Below are positions 26,467 through 33,750 of a DNA stretch of 64,000 nt, piece after piece. The stretch's first letter is position 1; every line of letters begins with the position of its first letter. The position numbers and the translations under genes were made by a program. The notes beneath the pieces are model-generated. The model was not told the DNA's origin, ran no database searches, and was given only the letters and a program-made list of their open reading frames with translations. This DNA is from Gammaproteobacteria bacterium. Its GTDB lineage: Bacteria > Pseudomonadota > Gammaproteobacteria > GRL18. The stretch lies in assembly GCA_027071355.1 (NCBI GenBank), contig JALSUJ010000461.1:1-64000 (forward strand). Reading direction: 5' to 3'.

Positions 26467-27207
26467 TTATAACGATGTAGTTGTTTGCTTTAATGCGTCA
26501 AGATAGCGCCGAATGCGTTTGGCATTGGCACCACGATCAATTCGACCGATGCGCGAGCGGGAGCGAATATCAATAATTGAGCCTTCATCCGATGCAGCCA
26601 CTCGTACAACAATTTCATCTTTAAAACCAAACAATAAAGAGGTGTCGACCGCTTCAATTCGTCCTTCATCGGCATCGCTTGCGATCACTTCCCAGCCATT
26701 TTTAGTCACAACTTCCAGGGCTTTTTCAAAAGCTTTCTCCTGAGAAACCGATAAGGCCAATGGTTTTAAATCTGGATAAGCCGCTAACTGTTTTTCTGCG
26801 AAGGACTCTCCAGGGTACTCAATCGGGTTGGGCACATCCCAGTAAGATGGCGGGTCCTGAGTGTCCGTAGTGATATCATTAATTTTGGGATAGGCGCTTG
26901 CGCTGTATTCAAATAAAGCGGTGGCTGATATCACCGGTACACTTAGCACGATACCGGTTATCGCCAGCAGCATTCCTCGTTGTTGAGACTGAGAGCGTGT
27001 TTTGAAAACGGCTATCGCAGATATAACAACCGCAACAATGGCAGCATAGGTCGCCCACTCAAAAATGGAAAAGGCTTCCGGGTGTCGCCACCAGCCAAGC
27101 CGATAGCCAACACCTGACATTAATGCACTGATAATGACCGCTACACTCAATGCCAGTCCAGACAGGGCAAGCTTTGATGTGGTTTTTGGGATGTTTTGAT
27201 TATTCAT
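26467..27207 (-). CDS. DUF1499 family membrane protein
   Basis: The 246-residue protein has three TM helices in the first 110 residues (LALSGLALSVAVIISALMSG; FEWATYAAIVAVVISAIAVF; MLLAITGIVLSVPVISATAL). A C-terminal DUF1499 domain (about 145-240) is recognised by KNGWEVIASDADEGRIEAVD, LLFGFKDEIVVRV and DIRSRSRIGRIDRGANAKRI. Its function is unknown. It lies second in the TSUP operon. Confidence 0.85.
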   Translation of the reverse strand: MNNQNIPKTTSKLALSGLALSVAVIISALMSGVGYRLGWWRHPEAFSIFEWATYAAIVAVVISAIAVFKTRSQSQQRGMLLAITGIVLSVPVISATALFEYSASAYPKINDITTDTQDPPSYWDVPNPIEYPGESFAEKQLAAYPDLKPLALSVSQEKAFEKALEVVTKNGWEVIASDADEGRIEAVDTSLLFGFKDEIVVRVAASDEGSIIDIRSRSRIGRIDRGANAKRIRRYLDALKQTTTSL

Positions 27208-27252
27208 ACTGATACCTCTTTGTCTTTAATCTAATGGGGGGAGAGTGTCGAC

Positions 27253-28032
27253 TTAATTGAACAAAACACTCTTGAATATAATATAACTGGCCACCAGCAT
27301 CAGGAATCCACCAAAGCCTTTTTTAAGTAAATCCGCCGGTAAACGATGCCCCAGCTGGCTACCCGCAACACTGCCAACAACGGCAATGGCGGTGAAGATA
27401 CCCATTAACTGGTAGTCGATGGCTACCGAACCGGCATATCCGGCAAAACCGGCAAATGACTTGAGTGAAACAATGCTGAGTGAAGTGCCTACCGCTCTTT
27501 TCATCGATAAACCCGATAATAAAACCAGTGCAGGTACAATCAGAAAACCGCCTCCAACACCCACGATGCCGGTTAATATGCCAACGGCAATGCCATGTAA
27601 GGCAATATGTCCATATTGAAGATCATCACAGTGTCCATCCGGGCAATCAACGGCAGCTGCACCTACCGATTTATGTTGAGGTGAGGGCTTAATCATTTTC
27701 CAGGCGGCGGCATACATAACCAGAGCAAACACGCTGAGTTGTATAACAACGGGGGTTACTACGCCCACCAATGCGCCAGCATAAGTGCCAGCCACACCAA
27801 ATAAACCAAAAACAGCCGTGATTTTGAGATCCACATTACCGTGGCGCCAGTGTTGTAATGCAGTGATAGTCGCAGTGACTGCAACAATGCCTAGGCTCAT
27901 GGCGATGGCCGATTTGGGCTCAACATCTAATAAATAAAGCAGGGCGGGCATAGTGATAATGGAGCCACCACTGCCAAAGATGCCGAGTAGCATACCTGTA
28001 ACGAGACCTGCGATGATAATTGAAATAGACAT
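27253..28032 (-). CDS. TSUP/TauE-SafE family transporter
   Basis: This 259-residue membrane protein has about eight TM helices with the TSUP repeat: GMLLGIFGSGGSIITMPALL in the first half and GILTGIVGVGGGFLIVPALV in the second. The family moves sulfite, thiosulfate, sulfoacetate or other sulfur anions. A cysteine pair in the central loop (AAVDCPDGHCDD) is uncommon and could be redox-active. ATG 28032 follows GAGGAAAG; a start six codons upstream is less likely. It is first in its operon and lies 49 bases downstream of a long perfect palindrome that matches the ArsR-rhodanese promoter. Confidence 0.88.
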   Translation of the reverse strand: MSISIIIAGLVTGMLLGIFGSGGSIITMPALLYLLDVEPKSAIAMSLGIVAVTATITALQHWRHGNVDLKITAVFGLFGVAGTYAGALVGVVTPVVIQLSVFALVMYAAAWKMIKPSPQHKSVGAAAVDCPDGHCDDLQYGHIALHGIAVGILTGIVGVGGGFLIVPALVLLSGLSMKRAVGTSLSIVSLKSFAGFAGYAGSVAIDYQLMGIFTAIAVVGSVAGSQLGHRLPADLLKKGFGGFLMLVASYIIFKSVLFN

Positions 28033-28080
28033 GTTTCTTTCCTCTGGCAACTAGGGTGATTGAATAGCGCTATTAATCAA

Positions 28081-28120
28081 ATATTCTACTATTCTATAAA
28101 TCACTAGAATAGTAGAATAT
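28081..28120. promoter_or_regulatory. 40-bp perfect palindrome, ArsR-type operator of the TSUP operon
   Basis: A 16-base arm (28081-28096, two tandem TATTCTA units) is perfectly mirrored at 28105-28120 around an 8-base spacer TAAATCAC. The inner 22 bases, TATTCTA-N8-TAGAATA, match the site at 44790-44811 including seven of eight spacer bases. AT-rich palindromes of this kind are bound by the BigR/SqrR group of ArsR regulators. Confidence 0.75.
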
Positions 28121-28486
28121 CATTAACAGGAGAAAGGTCAAGGATATTTATGAAAGAAGGGAGTTTTTAGATCTGAGTGGGATTCGAGCGGTTCGAGGAT
28201 CAGATATTTCCATGCCACAATTGCCAGTATGTATAGTCTGTGATTGGTTGTTGCGCGATGCGCAATAGTAGTTATATGGACAGTCATCATGCATTTGTTT
28301 ATAAAAACAAAAGGTTAGAGTTAAGGTGGGAAAAATTATGTTGGGTAATGACTGTTTAAGATTCTTTCAATTTTTATTATTCTACGGTGAGTGGGATATT
28401 AAGGAATCATCAATCAAGGACCTGTCCCTGTTAGTCATGTAATTTTATGTCGATAAGAATGACGATTAAATGTCCTGAAATGTGTT
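28121..28486. other. gene-free interval
   Basis: About 365 bases between the TSUP operator and the RHH antitoxin promoter. No ORF with a plausible start and family resemblance was seen on either strand, and no long repeat. A TTGCGC/TGCGCAA near-palindrome at about 28251-28265 is the only structured element. Confidence 0.5.
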
Positions 28487-28489
28487 ATT

Positions 28490-28516
28490 GTTTAACAGTG
28501 TTAAACATCGTTAAAC
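28490..28516. promoter_or_regulatory. TA operator with three GTTAAAC-type half-sites
   Basis: GTTTAAC (28490-28496), GTTAAAC (28500-28506) and GTTAAAC (28510-28516) lie at 10-base spacing just before the antitoxin start. The first two form an inverted repeat. One-turn spacing fits cooperative binding of RHH dimers on one DNA face. Confidence 0.65.
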
Positions 28517-28531
28517 AATGAGGTAATCATT

Positions 28532-28798
28532 ATGTTAGGCGTTCGATTAGATCCTGAGCTGGAACAACGTCTGGGTGTGCTGGCCGAAAAAACCAAACGC
28601 TCCAAAAGCTATCTTGCCAAAGAAGCTCTGCGCGATTACATGGATCGGCTGGACACACTGGAACGACGCAGAAAAGAAACCCTTGAGCGCTGGGAAGCCT
28701 ATGAGCAAAATGGAGAAACCATCCCACATGAGGCCATGGAGGACTGGCTATCCTCTTGGGGCGAGGATAAGGAAAAAACGTGCCCGACTATCAAATAA
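28532..28798 (+). CDS. ribbon-helix-helix antitoxin, second pair
   Basis: The 88-residue antitoxin starts MLGVRLDPELEQRLGVLAEK, a CopG/ParD-like RHH fold through EALRDYMDRLD, then a toxin-binding tail with LERWEAYEQNGETIPHEAME and WLSSWGEDKEK. It is a clear relative of the 576-848 antitoxin. It overlaps the toxin start by 19 bases and lies directly behind a three-half-site operator. Confidence 0.9.
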   Translation: MLGVRLDPELEQRLGVLAEKTKRSKSYLAKEALRDYMDRLDTLERRRKETLERWEAYEQNGETIPHEAMEDWLSSWGEDKEKTCPTIK

Positions 28799-29079
28799 GT
28801 TGGCTGCCGGGTGCAACCCGGGATGTTGCCCGGTTAAGAGAGTTCATCCAAAAAGAAAACCCAAGTGCTGCAAAAAAGGCTGGGCAGCGTATTTTAAGTG
28901 CCGTGAAAATCCTGATCAACAACCCAGAAGCCGGCACCCCCAGTGCCGATGAAGACTGTGAATTATTTAGGGATTTATACGCCCCGTTTGGGCAGGGCGG
29001 TTACACCATCCGCTACCGGATAAAGCAACACACTGTTGTTATTGTACGGGTCTGGCACAGCAGAGAAGAACGGATATAA
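28780..29079 (+). CDS. RelE/ParE-family toxin, second pair
   Basis: The 99-residue toxin has WLPGATRDVARLREFIQKEN for the N-terminal helices, PEAGTPSADEDCELFRDLYA in the middle and YTIRYRIKQHTVVIVRVWHS with terminal RxWHSRE, the usual ParE ending. GTG 28780 is the start, inside the antitoxin gene, with GAGG upstream. The toxin at 295-588 also begins at GTG, which keeps toxin translation below antitoxin. The 158 bases after it, to the SHOCT gene, show nothing recognisable. Confidence 0.9.
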   Translation: MPDYQISWLPGATRDVARLREFIQKENPSAAKKAGQRILSAVKILINNPEAGTPSADEDCELFRDLYAPFGQGGYTIRYRIKQHTVVIVRVWHSREERI

Positions 29080-29237
29080 AATTAAAGCGGAGTCCTCATC
29101 GCTAAAGTTTTTAATGCTTCTTAGACGGACATTCAATCTAAAATTTGCTTATATTGACTCTAAGTCTTTGTTTTTAATACTCCACGGATGGATAATAGCT
29201 GTCTATACTAACTTTTCTGCTAACAATATCAGCACCA

Positions 29238-29498
29238 TCATGCGTTATCGTCACCAAGCGCCTTTTTCATTTCTTCATATTCGTCTTTATTGATTTCACC
29301 TTTGGCAAAGCGTTTATCCAGAATCTCACGGGCACTTTCTGACCTGTGGCTACTGCTACCATGACCGGAGCCGTAGTTGTTCGGGTTATTATTCTGCCCA
29401 AACATGCCACGCATAAAAAATACAAAAACCAGAAGAAAAATAACTGGAAATATCCACATAAATCCAAAACCATTTCCCATCCAATAATCAGGGCCCAT
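29238..29498 (-). CDS. small SHOCT-domain membrane protein
   Basis: This 86-residue protein has one TM helix at about 11-30 (FMWIFPVIFLLVFVFFMRGM), a polar linker rich in Gly, Ser, Asn and His (NNYGSGHGSSSHRSES), and a C-terminal SHOCT domain (AREILDKRFAKGEINKDEYE). Such small proteins often accompany metal-transport or stress genes. It lies next to an ArsR gene in the same direction, 63 bases downstream, so it may be co-transcribed. Confidence 0.8.
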   Translation of the reverse strand: MGPDYWMGNGFGFMWIFPVIFLLVFVFFMRGMFGQNNNPNNYGSGHGSSSHRSESAREILDKRFAKGEINKDEYEEMKKALGDDNA

Positions 29499-29561
29499 AT
29501 CTTTTCTCCTGTAATATGCAGTAATAAAAATTATAAGTAATACTTATTAAACAATCGCTGT

Positions 29562-29906
29562 TTATTGAGCGATTTTTTTATCCGGCTGTTTAGCATTGAC
29601 GTTAGCTGTGTGTGTGGCCATCCAGCCGCTGAAATTCTCTAGCAAACTAAGTAGCTCAGGATCGGGTAAACAGTAGTAAATAAAAGCACCCTTGCGCTCA
29701 GGACGCACCAGACCCGCTTCCCGCAATGTGCGTAAATGAAAAGACACATTGGTCTGGCTTAATCCCGTGTCTTCAATAATATCGGACACGGGGCGGCACT
29801 CTAGTGCAAGACTGCACAATATTTTTAAACGGTTAGGTTCTGACAGTAATTTAAAAATTTTACTCAGGCTCTTGACTTGCCCGCATTCGTATGCGTTAAT
29901 ACTCAT
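29562..29906 (-). CDS. ArsR/SmtB-family repressor of the Met-rich module
   Basis: The 114-residue winged-helix regulator has LSKIFKLLSEPNRLKILCSL, then the recognition helix GLSQTNVSFHLRTLREAGLV and wing RPERKGAFIYYCL. The alpha-3 metal box ELCVCD of SmtB relatives is absent; instead it reads ALECRPVSD, and further Cys residues lie at about 8, 31 and 78. A different, possibly thiol-based ligand set is therefore likely. It is divergent from the first Met-rich gene. Its own start region contains CTCATATGCG, found again before the GST/methyltransferase genes. Confidence 0.87.
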   Translation of the reverse strand: MSINAYECGQVKSLSKIFKLLSEPNRLKILCSLALECRPVSDIIEDTGLSQTNVSFHLRTLREAGLVRPERKGAFIYYCLPDPELLSLLENFSGWMATHTANVNAKQPDKKIAQ

Positions 29907-29950
29907 ATGCGTTATCGCTCATATGTGGAATTGCTCATGTGTTCATATTC
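29901..29950. promoter_or_regulatory. tandem CTCAT(A)TG repeats, ArsR operator
   Basis: ACTCATATGCG (29901-29911), GCTCATATGTG (29917-29927) and GCTCATGTGTTCATATTC (29933-29950) repeat at about 16-base intervals from the ArsR start upstream. The 10-mer CTCATATGCG recurs exactly, inverted, at 31116-31125. Confidence 0.55.
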
Positions 29951-30077
29951 AACGATTACAGTATGAATGTCAATGTTCTGAGTCAACATATTAAATAAGC
30001 ATGCGCTTTAACAAGTTGGGCACAGATAAGTTATCTACTGCTCGGCATTTTATTAAATATTAATTGAGGATTTAATC

Positions 30078-30269
30078 ATGATGAATATGTGCAATGAAAT
30101 GATGGGAAAAATGGGTATGGAAGGAATGAAGCAGAAAGGCATGGGAATGGCAAAAAACTGCATGGGTTCGATGGGTGGAAGTGGTGAAGATGCACCTGCA
30201 GAACCCCCTTCAAAAGGCGCTACTGAATCAGCAAAAACTGAAACAAAGGCACCTGCCAAAACTAAGTAA
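30078..30269 (+). CDS. methionine-rich small protein
   Basis: The 63-residue protein has 12 Met and two Cys in its first 32 residues (MMNMCNEMMGKMGMEGMKQK...), then an Ala/Pro/Lys-rich tail. No signal peptide or TM is visible. A GAGG site precedes ATG 30078, supporting a real gene despite its size. The motif MxMC[NK][ED]MM is shared with the 156-residue protein at 32087. Methionine and cysteine clusters bind soft metals such as Cu(I), Ag(I) or Hg(II), so a metal-buffer role is plausible. It is divergent from an ArsR gene. Confidence 0.75.
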   Translation: MMNMCNEMMGKMGMEGMKQKGMGMAKNCMGSMGGSGEDAPAEPPSKGATESAKTETKAPAKTK

Positions 30270-30280
30270 TGTCTTAAATT

Positions 30281-30318
30281 ATAGTCGGGTAGTCGGTATT
30301 GACTGATTATCCGGCTAT
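30281..30318 (+). terminator. possible terminator after the Met-rich gene
   Basis: ATAGTCGG (30281-30288) pairs with CCGGCTAT (30311-30318) with one G-U pair, and the inner bases pair partly. It is followed by a weak T-containing stretch, not a clean T run. Confidence 0.35.
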
Positions 30319-30405
30319 TATCTTACCTGTGAAAAGGCCATTGCTCATAAATTGTAATAAACCATTGTCGTACAACATTAATCTGCTCAGTAGTCGCATC
30401 TACTA

Positions 30406-31068
30406 TTATTCATGTTCAACATCACCCTCAACAAATGGCTTGTATGCCTCTATATAAAACTTGTCATCACAGCGGTTAGCTTTTACGGATGGTCGTTCAG
30501 CCATAACTTCCAGCCAGCGGTGAATGGCTTTATATTTTGATGCAATATTAAATTTTCGATAATGCGATAATACAGGGGCGTGCTCAAAAAATGGGTAATA
30601 GGTTAAATCAACCAGGGTTAATTGATCTCCCATCCAGTAAGGCCCAACGGATTCAGATAAGCCTTGCTCCATAAAATCGAGTGCGGCAGTTAATTGCTGC
30701 CGGATAGCGTCATGTTTTGAATCATCCAGTTCAAACACCAGCCCACAATAATTTGGCTGAAATGCCGTATTACAGTAATCAATCCATAGTCTCGCCCTAG
30801 CTCGCTCTATGGGTGAAGCGGGTAGTAAAGGGTTATCGGTAAACGCATCTTCAAGATACTCATTAATAACCGTGCTTTCCCAAACGATATCATCACCCTG
30901 TTTAATTAAAGGCACCTTGCCATCAGAGGAAATTTGATAATAACTATCAGGAATATTATGTAAATCTATTTCAATTGCCTCATAGTCGATATTTTTTTCG
31001 GCTAACACTAAGCGTACACGATAGGCAAAAGGGCATACATCGTTACTGTAAAATTGTAATTTTGTCAT
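30406..31068 (-). CDS. glutathione S-transferase-like protein
   Basis: This 220-residue protein has a thioredoxin-fold N-domain (MTKLQFYSNDVCPFAYRVRL, with CPFA at the GSH site and GKVPLIKQGD...WESTVINEYLED supplying cis-Pro and Glu-Ser) and an all-helical C-domain (PYWMGDQLTLVDLTYYPFFE). The CPxA active site resembles the omega/GstO or SspA-like group, where the Cys makes mixed disulfides with glutathione. ATG 31068 fits the family start; 31101 is an alternative. It is divergent from the methyltransferase and shares its CTCATATGCG operator. Confidence 0.85.
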   Translation of the reverse strand: MTKLQFYSNDVCPFAYRVRLVLAEKNIDYEAIEIDLHNIPDSYYQISSDGKVPLIKQGDDIVWESTVINEYLEDAFTDNPLLPASPIERARARLWIDYCNTAFQPNYCGLVFELDDSKHDAIRQQLTAALDFMEQGLSESVGPYWMGDQLTLVDLTYYPFFEHAPVLSHYRKFNIASKYKAIHRWLEVMAERPSVKANRCDDKFYIEAYKPFVEGDVEHE

Positions 31069-31115
31069 TATTTTGATCCAGACGGTTGACCTGTACGGCA
31101 TGTTATGCGTAAACT

Positions 31116-31125
31116 CGCATATGAG
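31116..31125. promoter_or_regulatory. CGCATATGAG operator between GST and methyltransferase
   Basis: This is the exact reverse complement of CTCATATGCG at 29902-29911 in the ArsR start region, followed by another GCGCATG at 31131. It sits between divergent genes and is probably bound by the same ArsR protein. Confidence 0.5.
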
Positions 31126-31190
31126 TATTAGCGCATGTAATAAGCCACATAATCTACTAAATTATGTTTGCTGTCAATTGGAGCCACACA

Positions 31191-31787
31191 ATGAATAAAG
31201 AAGCCCTTTTTCCCGCGACAATGATGCCCGATAAAGACTGGTGGCAAGCCCTGTGGCCAGATCCACAAGGCGTACTGCACTCAGTCGGGATAGGGCCAGA
31301 TATGCAGGTGGTTGATTTATGCTGCGGTGATGGTCACTTTACTAAACCCATGTGTGAATTGGTGCGCCCGGGTAAAACATGGGCGTTAGATCTGGATAAG
31401 GATTTACTGGGTGAAGCTGAAAAAGGTTGTGAAAACAATCCTAATTTTCATGCCATTCTGGGCGATGCACGTGAATTGGGTAAGCAGATAGACGAGCCGG
31501 TAGATTTTGTTTTTATTGCCAATACGTTTCATGGTGTACCGGAAAAAACTGAATTATCTAAAGCCGTATATGAATCTCTAAAAACAGGTGGACGTTTTGC
31601 TGTGATTAACTGGCATAAACGCCCACGAGAAGAAACCACCGTGCTTGATCAACCCCGTGGGCCAGATACAGAATTACGCATGCAACCGCAAGAGGTTCAA
31701 AAAGTTGTTGAACCGTCTGGTTTCAAACTGGAAAAAGTTATTGATGTGGGACCGTATCACTATGCAGCCATATTTATAAAAAACTGA
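31191..31787 (+). CDS. class I SAM-dependent methyltransferase
   Basis: The 198-residue enzyme has motif I VVDLCCGDGHFTKPM (about 39-53), an acidic residue in WALDLDKDLL, ILGDARELG, and VFIANTFHGVPEKTE as motif IV/V. ATG 31191 is preceded by GGAG. CCGDG instead of GxGxG and a Met-rich N-terminus (ATMMPDKDWW) are notable. It starts an operon with two Met-rich proteins (spacing 22 and 16 bases). The substrate is unknown; methylation of a metalloid or of a thiol are possibilities given the ArsR context. Confidence 0.85.
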   Translation: MNKEALFPATMMPDKDWWQALWPDPQGVLHSVGIGPDMQVVDLCCGDGHFTKPMCELVRPGKTWALDLDKDLLGEAEKGCENNPNFHAILGDARELGKQIDEPVDFVFIANTFHGVPEKTELSKAVYESLKTGGRFAVINWHKRPREETTVLDQPRGPDTELRMQPQEVQKVVEPSGFKLEKVIDVGPYHYAAIFIKN

Positions 31788-31809
31788 AACCACTAAAGAG
31801 GATAGAGCC

Positions 31810-32070
31810 ATGAATGAAACAATGAAAAAAGTAATGGAAAAAATGATGTCGGGCATGATGAAGCCTGAAGATATGCCCGGTATGATGAATTCAATGATGG
31901 ATGGTATGTTTAAAGAAATGACACCACAAGATCGTATGGGCTTTATGGAAAACATGCTGCCACGTTGCATGAATATGATGTTTTCAGAACTTGAACCAGC
32001 TGACCGAAAGTCACTGGCAGAAACGATGTTAAGCAAAATGATGAATGAACTGAAGACCCAAACAAAATAA
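31810..32070 (+). CDS. methionine-rich protein, 23 Met in 86 residues
   Basis: The 86-residue protein is rich in paired Met (KVMEKMMSGMMKPEDMPGMM, GMMNSMMDGMFKEM), with one Cys in PRCMNMM and a charged helical C-terminus (ELEPADRKSLAETML). There is no signal peptide. The pattern is amphipathic helices with Met faces, as in soft-metal-binding proteins, but no named family was recognised. GAGG precedes ATG. It lies between the methyltransferase and the H1-tailed protein in one operon. Confidence 0.8.
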   Translation: MNETMKKVMEKMMSGMMKPEDMPGMMNSMMDGMFKEMTPQDRMGFMENMLPRCMNMMFSELEPADRKSLAETMLSKMMNELKTQTK

Positions 32071-32086
32071 ATGAGAGGGTAAGTTA

Positions 32087-32557
32087 ATGGATAAGCCTGA
32101 TATGAACCCCAAAATGGGGATGGATATGATGAAGAAAATGATGGGTGGCGGTGATAGTGAAAGCGGCAGGCCTATGCAGATGTGTAAAGACATGATGTCT
32201 TCTGTTAAAAAAACGGCCTCTATGGCTGCATTTGCTACCCCCGAGCTACAAACATTATTCGGCGAATGGTTAGAAGGTAAAGAAAAAGATGTGCTTAAAA
32301 CAATTGCAAAAAGTGGTAAGCACGATCTTGCAAATGTTGCGAAAAAGTTGAAATTAACAACTGAGAGTACTGCTTATTTGTTGGCGAGATTGGCAACTGA
32401 AGAAAAACTAACACTTGAAGTAAAAGCTAATAGCAAAGCAAGTAAAGCAGTCGTAAAAAAGAAAGCAAAAAAACCTGCTAAGGCACCCGTGAAGAAAAAA
32501 GCTGTTAAAAAGAAAGCGGCAAGTAAGAAGAAAGTGACTAAAAAAACCAGGACATAA
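32087..32557 (+). CDS. Met-rich protein with helical core and histone H1-like lysine tail
   Basis: This 156-residue protein has three parts. Residues 1-48 are Met-rich with MQMCKDMM. Residues about 50-110 are a helical, winged-helix-like core (FGEWLEGKEKDVLKTIAKSG; LANVAKKLKLTTESTAYLLA). Residues about 115-156 are an almost pure Lys/Ala/Val/Pro tail (KKKAKKPAKAPVKKKAVKKK) like eukaryotic H1 or AlgP-type tails. The tail suggests DNA or RNA binding, and the Met segment suggests metal sensing or packing against its Met-rich neighbours. A combination of these parts is not known to me. Confidence 0.8.
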   Translation: MDKPDMNPKMGMDMMKKMMGGGDSESGRPMQMCKDMMSSVKKTASMAAFATPELQTLFGEWLEGKEKDVLKTIAKSGKHDLANVAKKLKLTTESTAYLLARLATEEKLTLEVKANSKASKAVVKKKAKKPAKAPVKKKAVKKKAASKKKVTKKTRT

Positions 32558-32607
32558 AACCTATAAAAGGTATTATATGCGCATCGTTTTAAGTGTGTTC
32601 ACATCCA

Positions 32608-33201
32608 ATGAAATTTATGAATAAATATTCTGCTTGTTTCTTTGTAATCATCATCAGTTTTCACAGCAGCTCTGTATTATCTGATATAAAATTATCAATC
32701 GACGCTGAAACAAATTTAAAAGGCTGGAAATTTAATCAGGGCGATATGGAGCTGGAACTCATTCAAAGAACACCTGATCAGACCCGAGGTTTTTTTCTAG
32801 CCAGAGGGTTTTCTGCAATAGTGGCGAACGACATAGCAACAGCGTGTGTTTTTCAAACCATTGTACGAAATAAGGGGTCTGAAGCCCAGGGAAACCCAAT
32901 TGTAGTATCACTTAAGGAATGGAAAATTATAAAGAATAGCAAACCTTTATCCCTTAAATTAAAAGAAGATTGGAATCAGGAATGGGCAGACACCCGCATT
33001 AAACCATCTGCTCAGCTGGCTTTTCGTTGGGCGACATTTCCAACAGAACAGATATTTAACCCGGCGGGTGATTATAACTGGGGAATGATAAGTTTTGGTC
33101 TGAAGCCGGGTGAAAGTTTTGATTTAAATATTCACTGGAATGTAGCTGAAAAATCGAGTCAGGCCATAATTAAAAACATGCAGTGCCCAGAGGACAAATA
33201 A
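32608..33201 (+). CDS. exported protein of unknown function
   Basis: The 197-residue protein starts with a signal peptide (MKFMNKYSACFFVIIISFHS...VLSD). The mature part looks beta-rich (FFLARGFSAIVANDIATACV; WGMISFGLKPGESFDLNIHW), with single Cys residues near the middle and end. No family is recognised. It is followed nine bases later by a TlpA-like thioredoxin gene, so it may be the substrate or partner of that redox protein. An alternative start is ATG 32617. Confidence 0.7.
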   Translation: MKFMNKYSACFFVIIISFHSSSVLSDIKLSIDAETNLKGWKFNQGDMELELIQRTPDQTRGFFLARGFSAIVANDIATACVFQTIVRNKGSEAQGNPIVVSLKEWKIIKNSKPLSLKLKEDWNQEWADTRIKPSAQLAFRWATFPTEQIFNPAGDYNWGMISFGLKPGESFDLNIHWNVAEKSSQAIIKNMQCPEDK

Positions 33202-33210
33202 GAAATCATT

Positions 33211-33732
33211 ATGTATAAAAAAATTATTAGCTTTATAATAATTCTACTATTGGCTAATATTAAAGTGGTTTTAGCGGGTGAATTATTAACCCGCTTAAAA
33301 AATCCAGTTATTGCGCCTGCCTTAAAATTAAAAGATATGGATGAGATAGTGCATGAGCTTACTGATTACAGTGGTAAACCAGTAATCATAAATTTCTGGG
33401 CAAGCTGGTGTCCTCCCTGTCGAGAAGAATTACCTTCAATGAACAGGGCATGGGATAAGCTTAAGCAGGAAGGGATTATCATGCTGGCTGTGAATGTGGG
33501 TGAGGATGAAGACACTATTTTTTCCTTTATGGGAAATTATCCAATTGATTTTACGGTGTTGTTAGATCAAACGGGAGAGGTATCTGAACACTGGCCAATA
33601 AAAGGTTTACCTACAACATTTGTATTAAATTCTGATGGGTATATTGTTTATCAGGCTATTGGTGGTCGTGCCTGGGATGATAAAAAACTACTTGATACGG
33701 TTCGTAGTTTAAAACGGTTAGATATAAAATAA
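33211..33732 (+). CDS. TlpA/ResA-like exported thioredoxin
   Basis: The 173-residue periplasmic thiol reductase has an N-terminal signal/anchor (IISFIIILLLANIKVVLAG), then a thioredoxin fold with active site WASWCPPCREELPSM (about 69-83), VNVGEDEDTIFSFM and cis-Pro in IKGLPTTFVLNSDGY. Such proteins keep cytochrome c haem-site or metal-site cysteines reduced. The window encodes c-type cytochromes and metal proteins nearby, but the direct partner is probably the upstream exported protein. Confidence 0.9.
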   Translation: MYKKIISFIIILLLANIKVVLAGELLTRLKNPVIAPALKLKDMDEIVHELTDYSGKPVIINFWASWCPPCREELPSMNRAWDKLKQEGIIMLAVNVGEDEDTIFSFMGNYPIDFTVLLDQTGEVSEHWPIKGLPTTFVLNSDGYIVYQAIGGRAWDDKKLLDTVRSLKRLDIK

Positions 33733-33750
33733 AATATTATTAACTTGAAG

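Noticed and set aside
29036-29293. 85-codon ORF after the ParE gene
   Set aside because: No ribosome-binding site or family match; it overlaps the toxin end and the SHOCT gene end.
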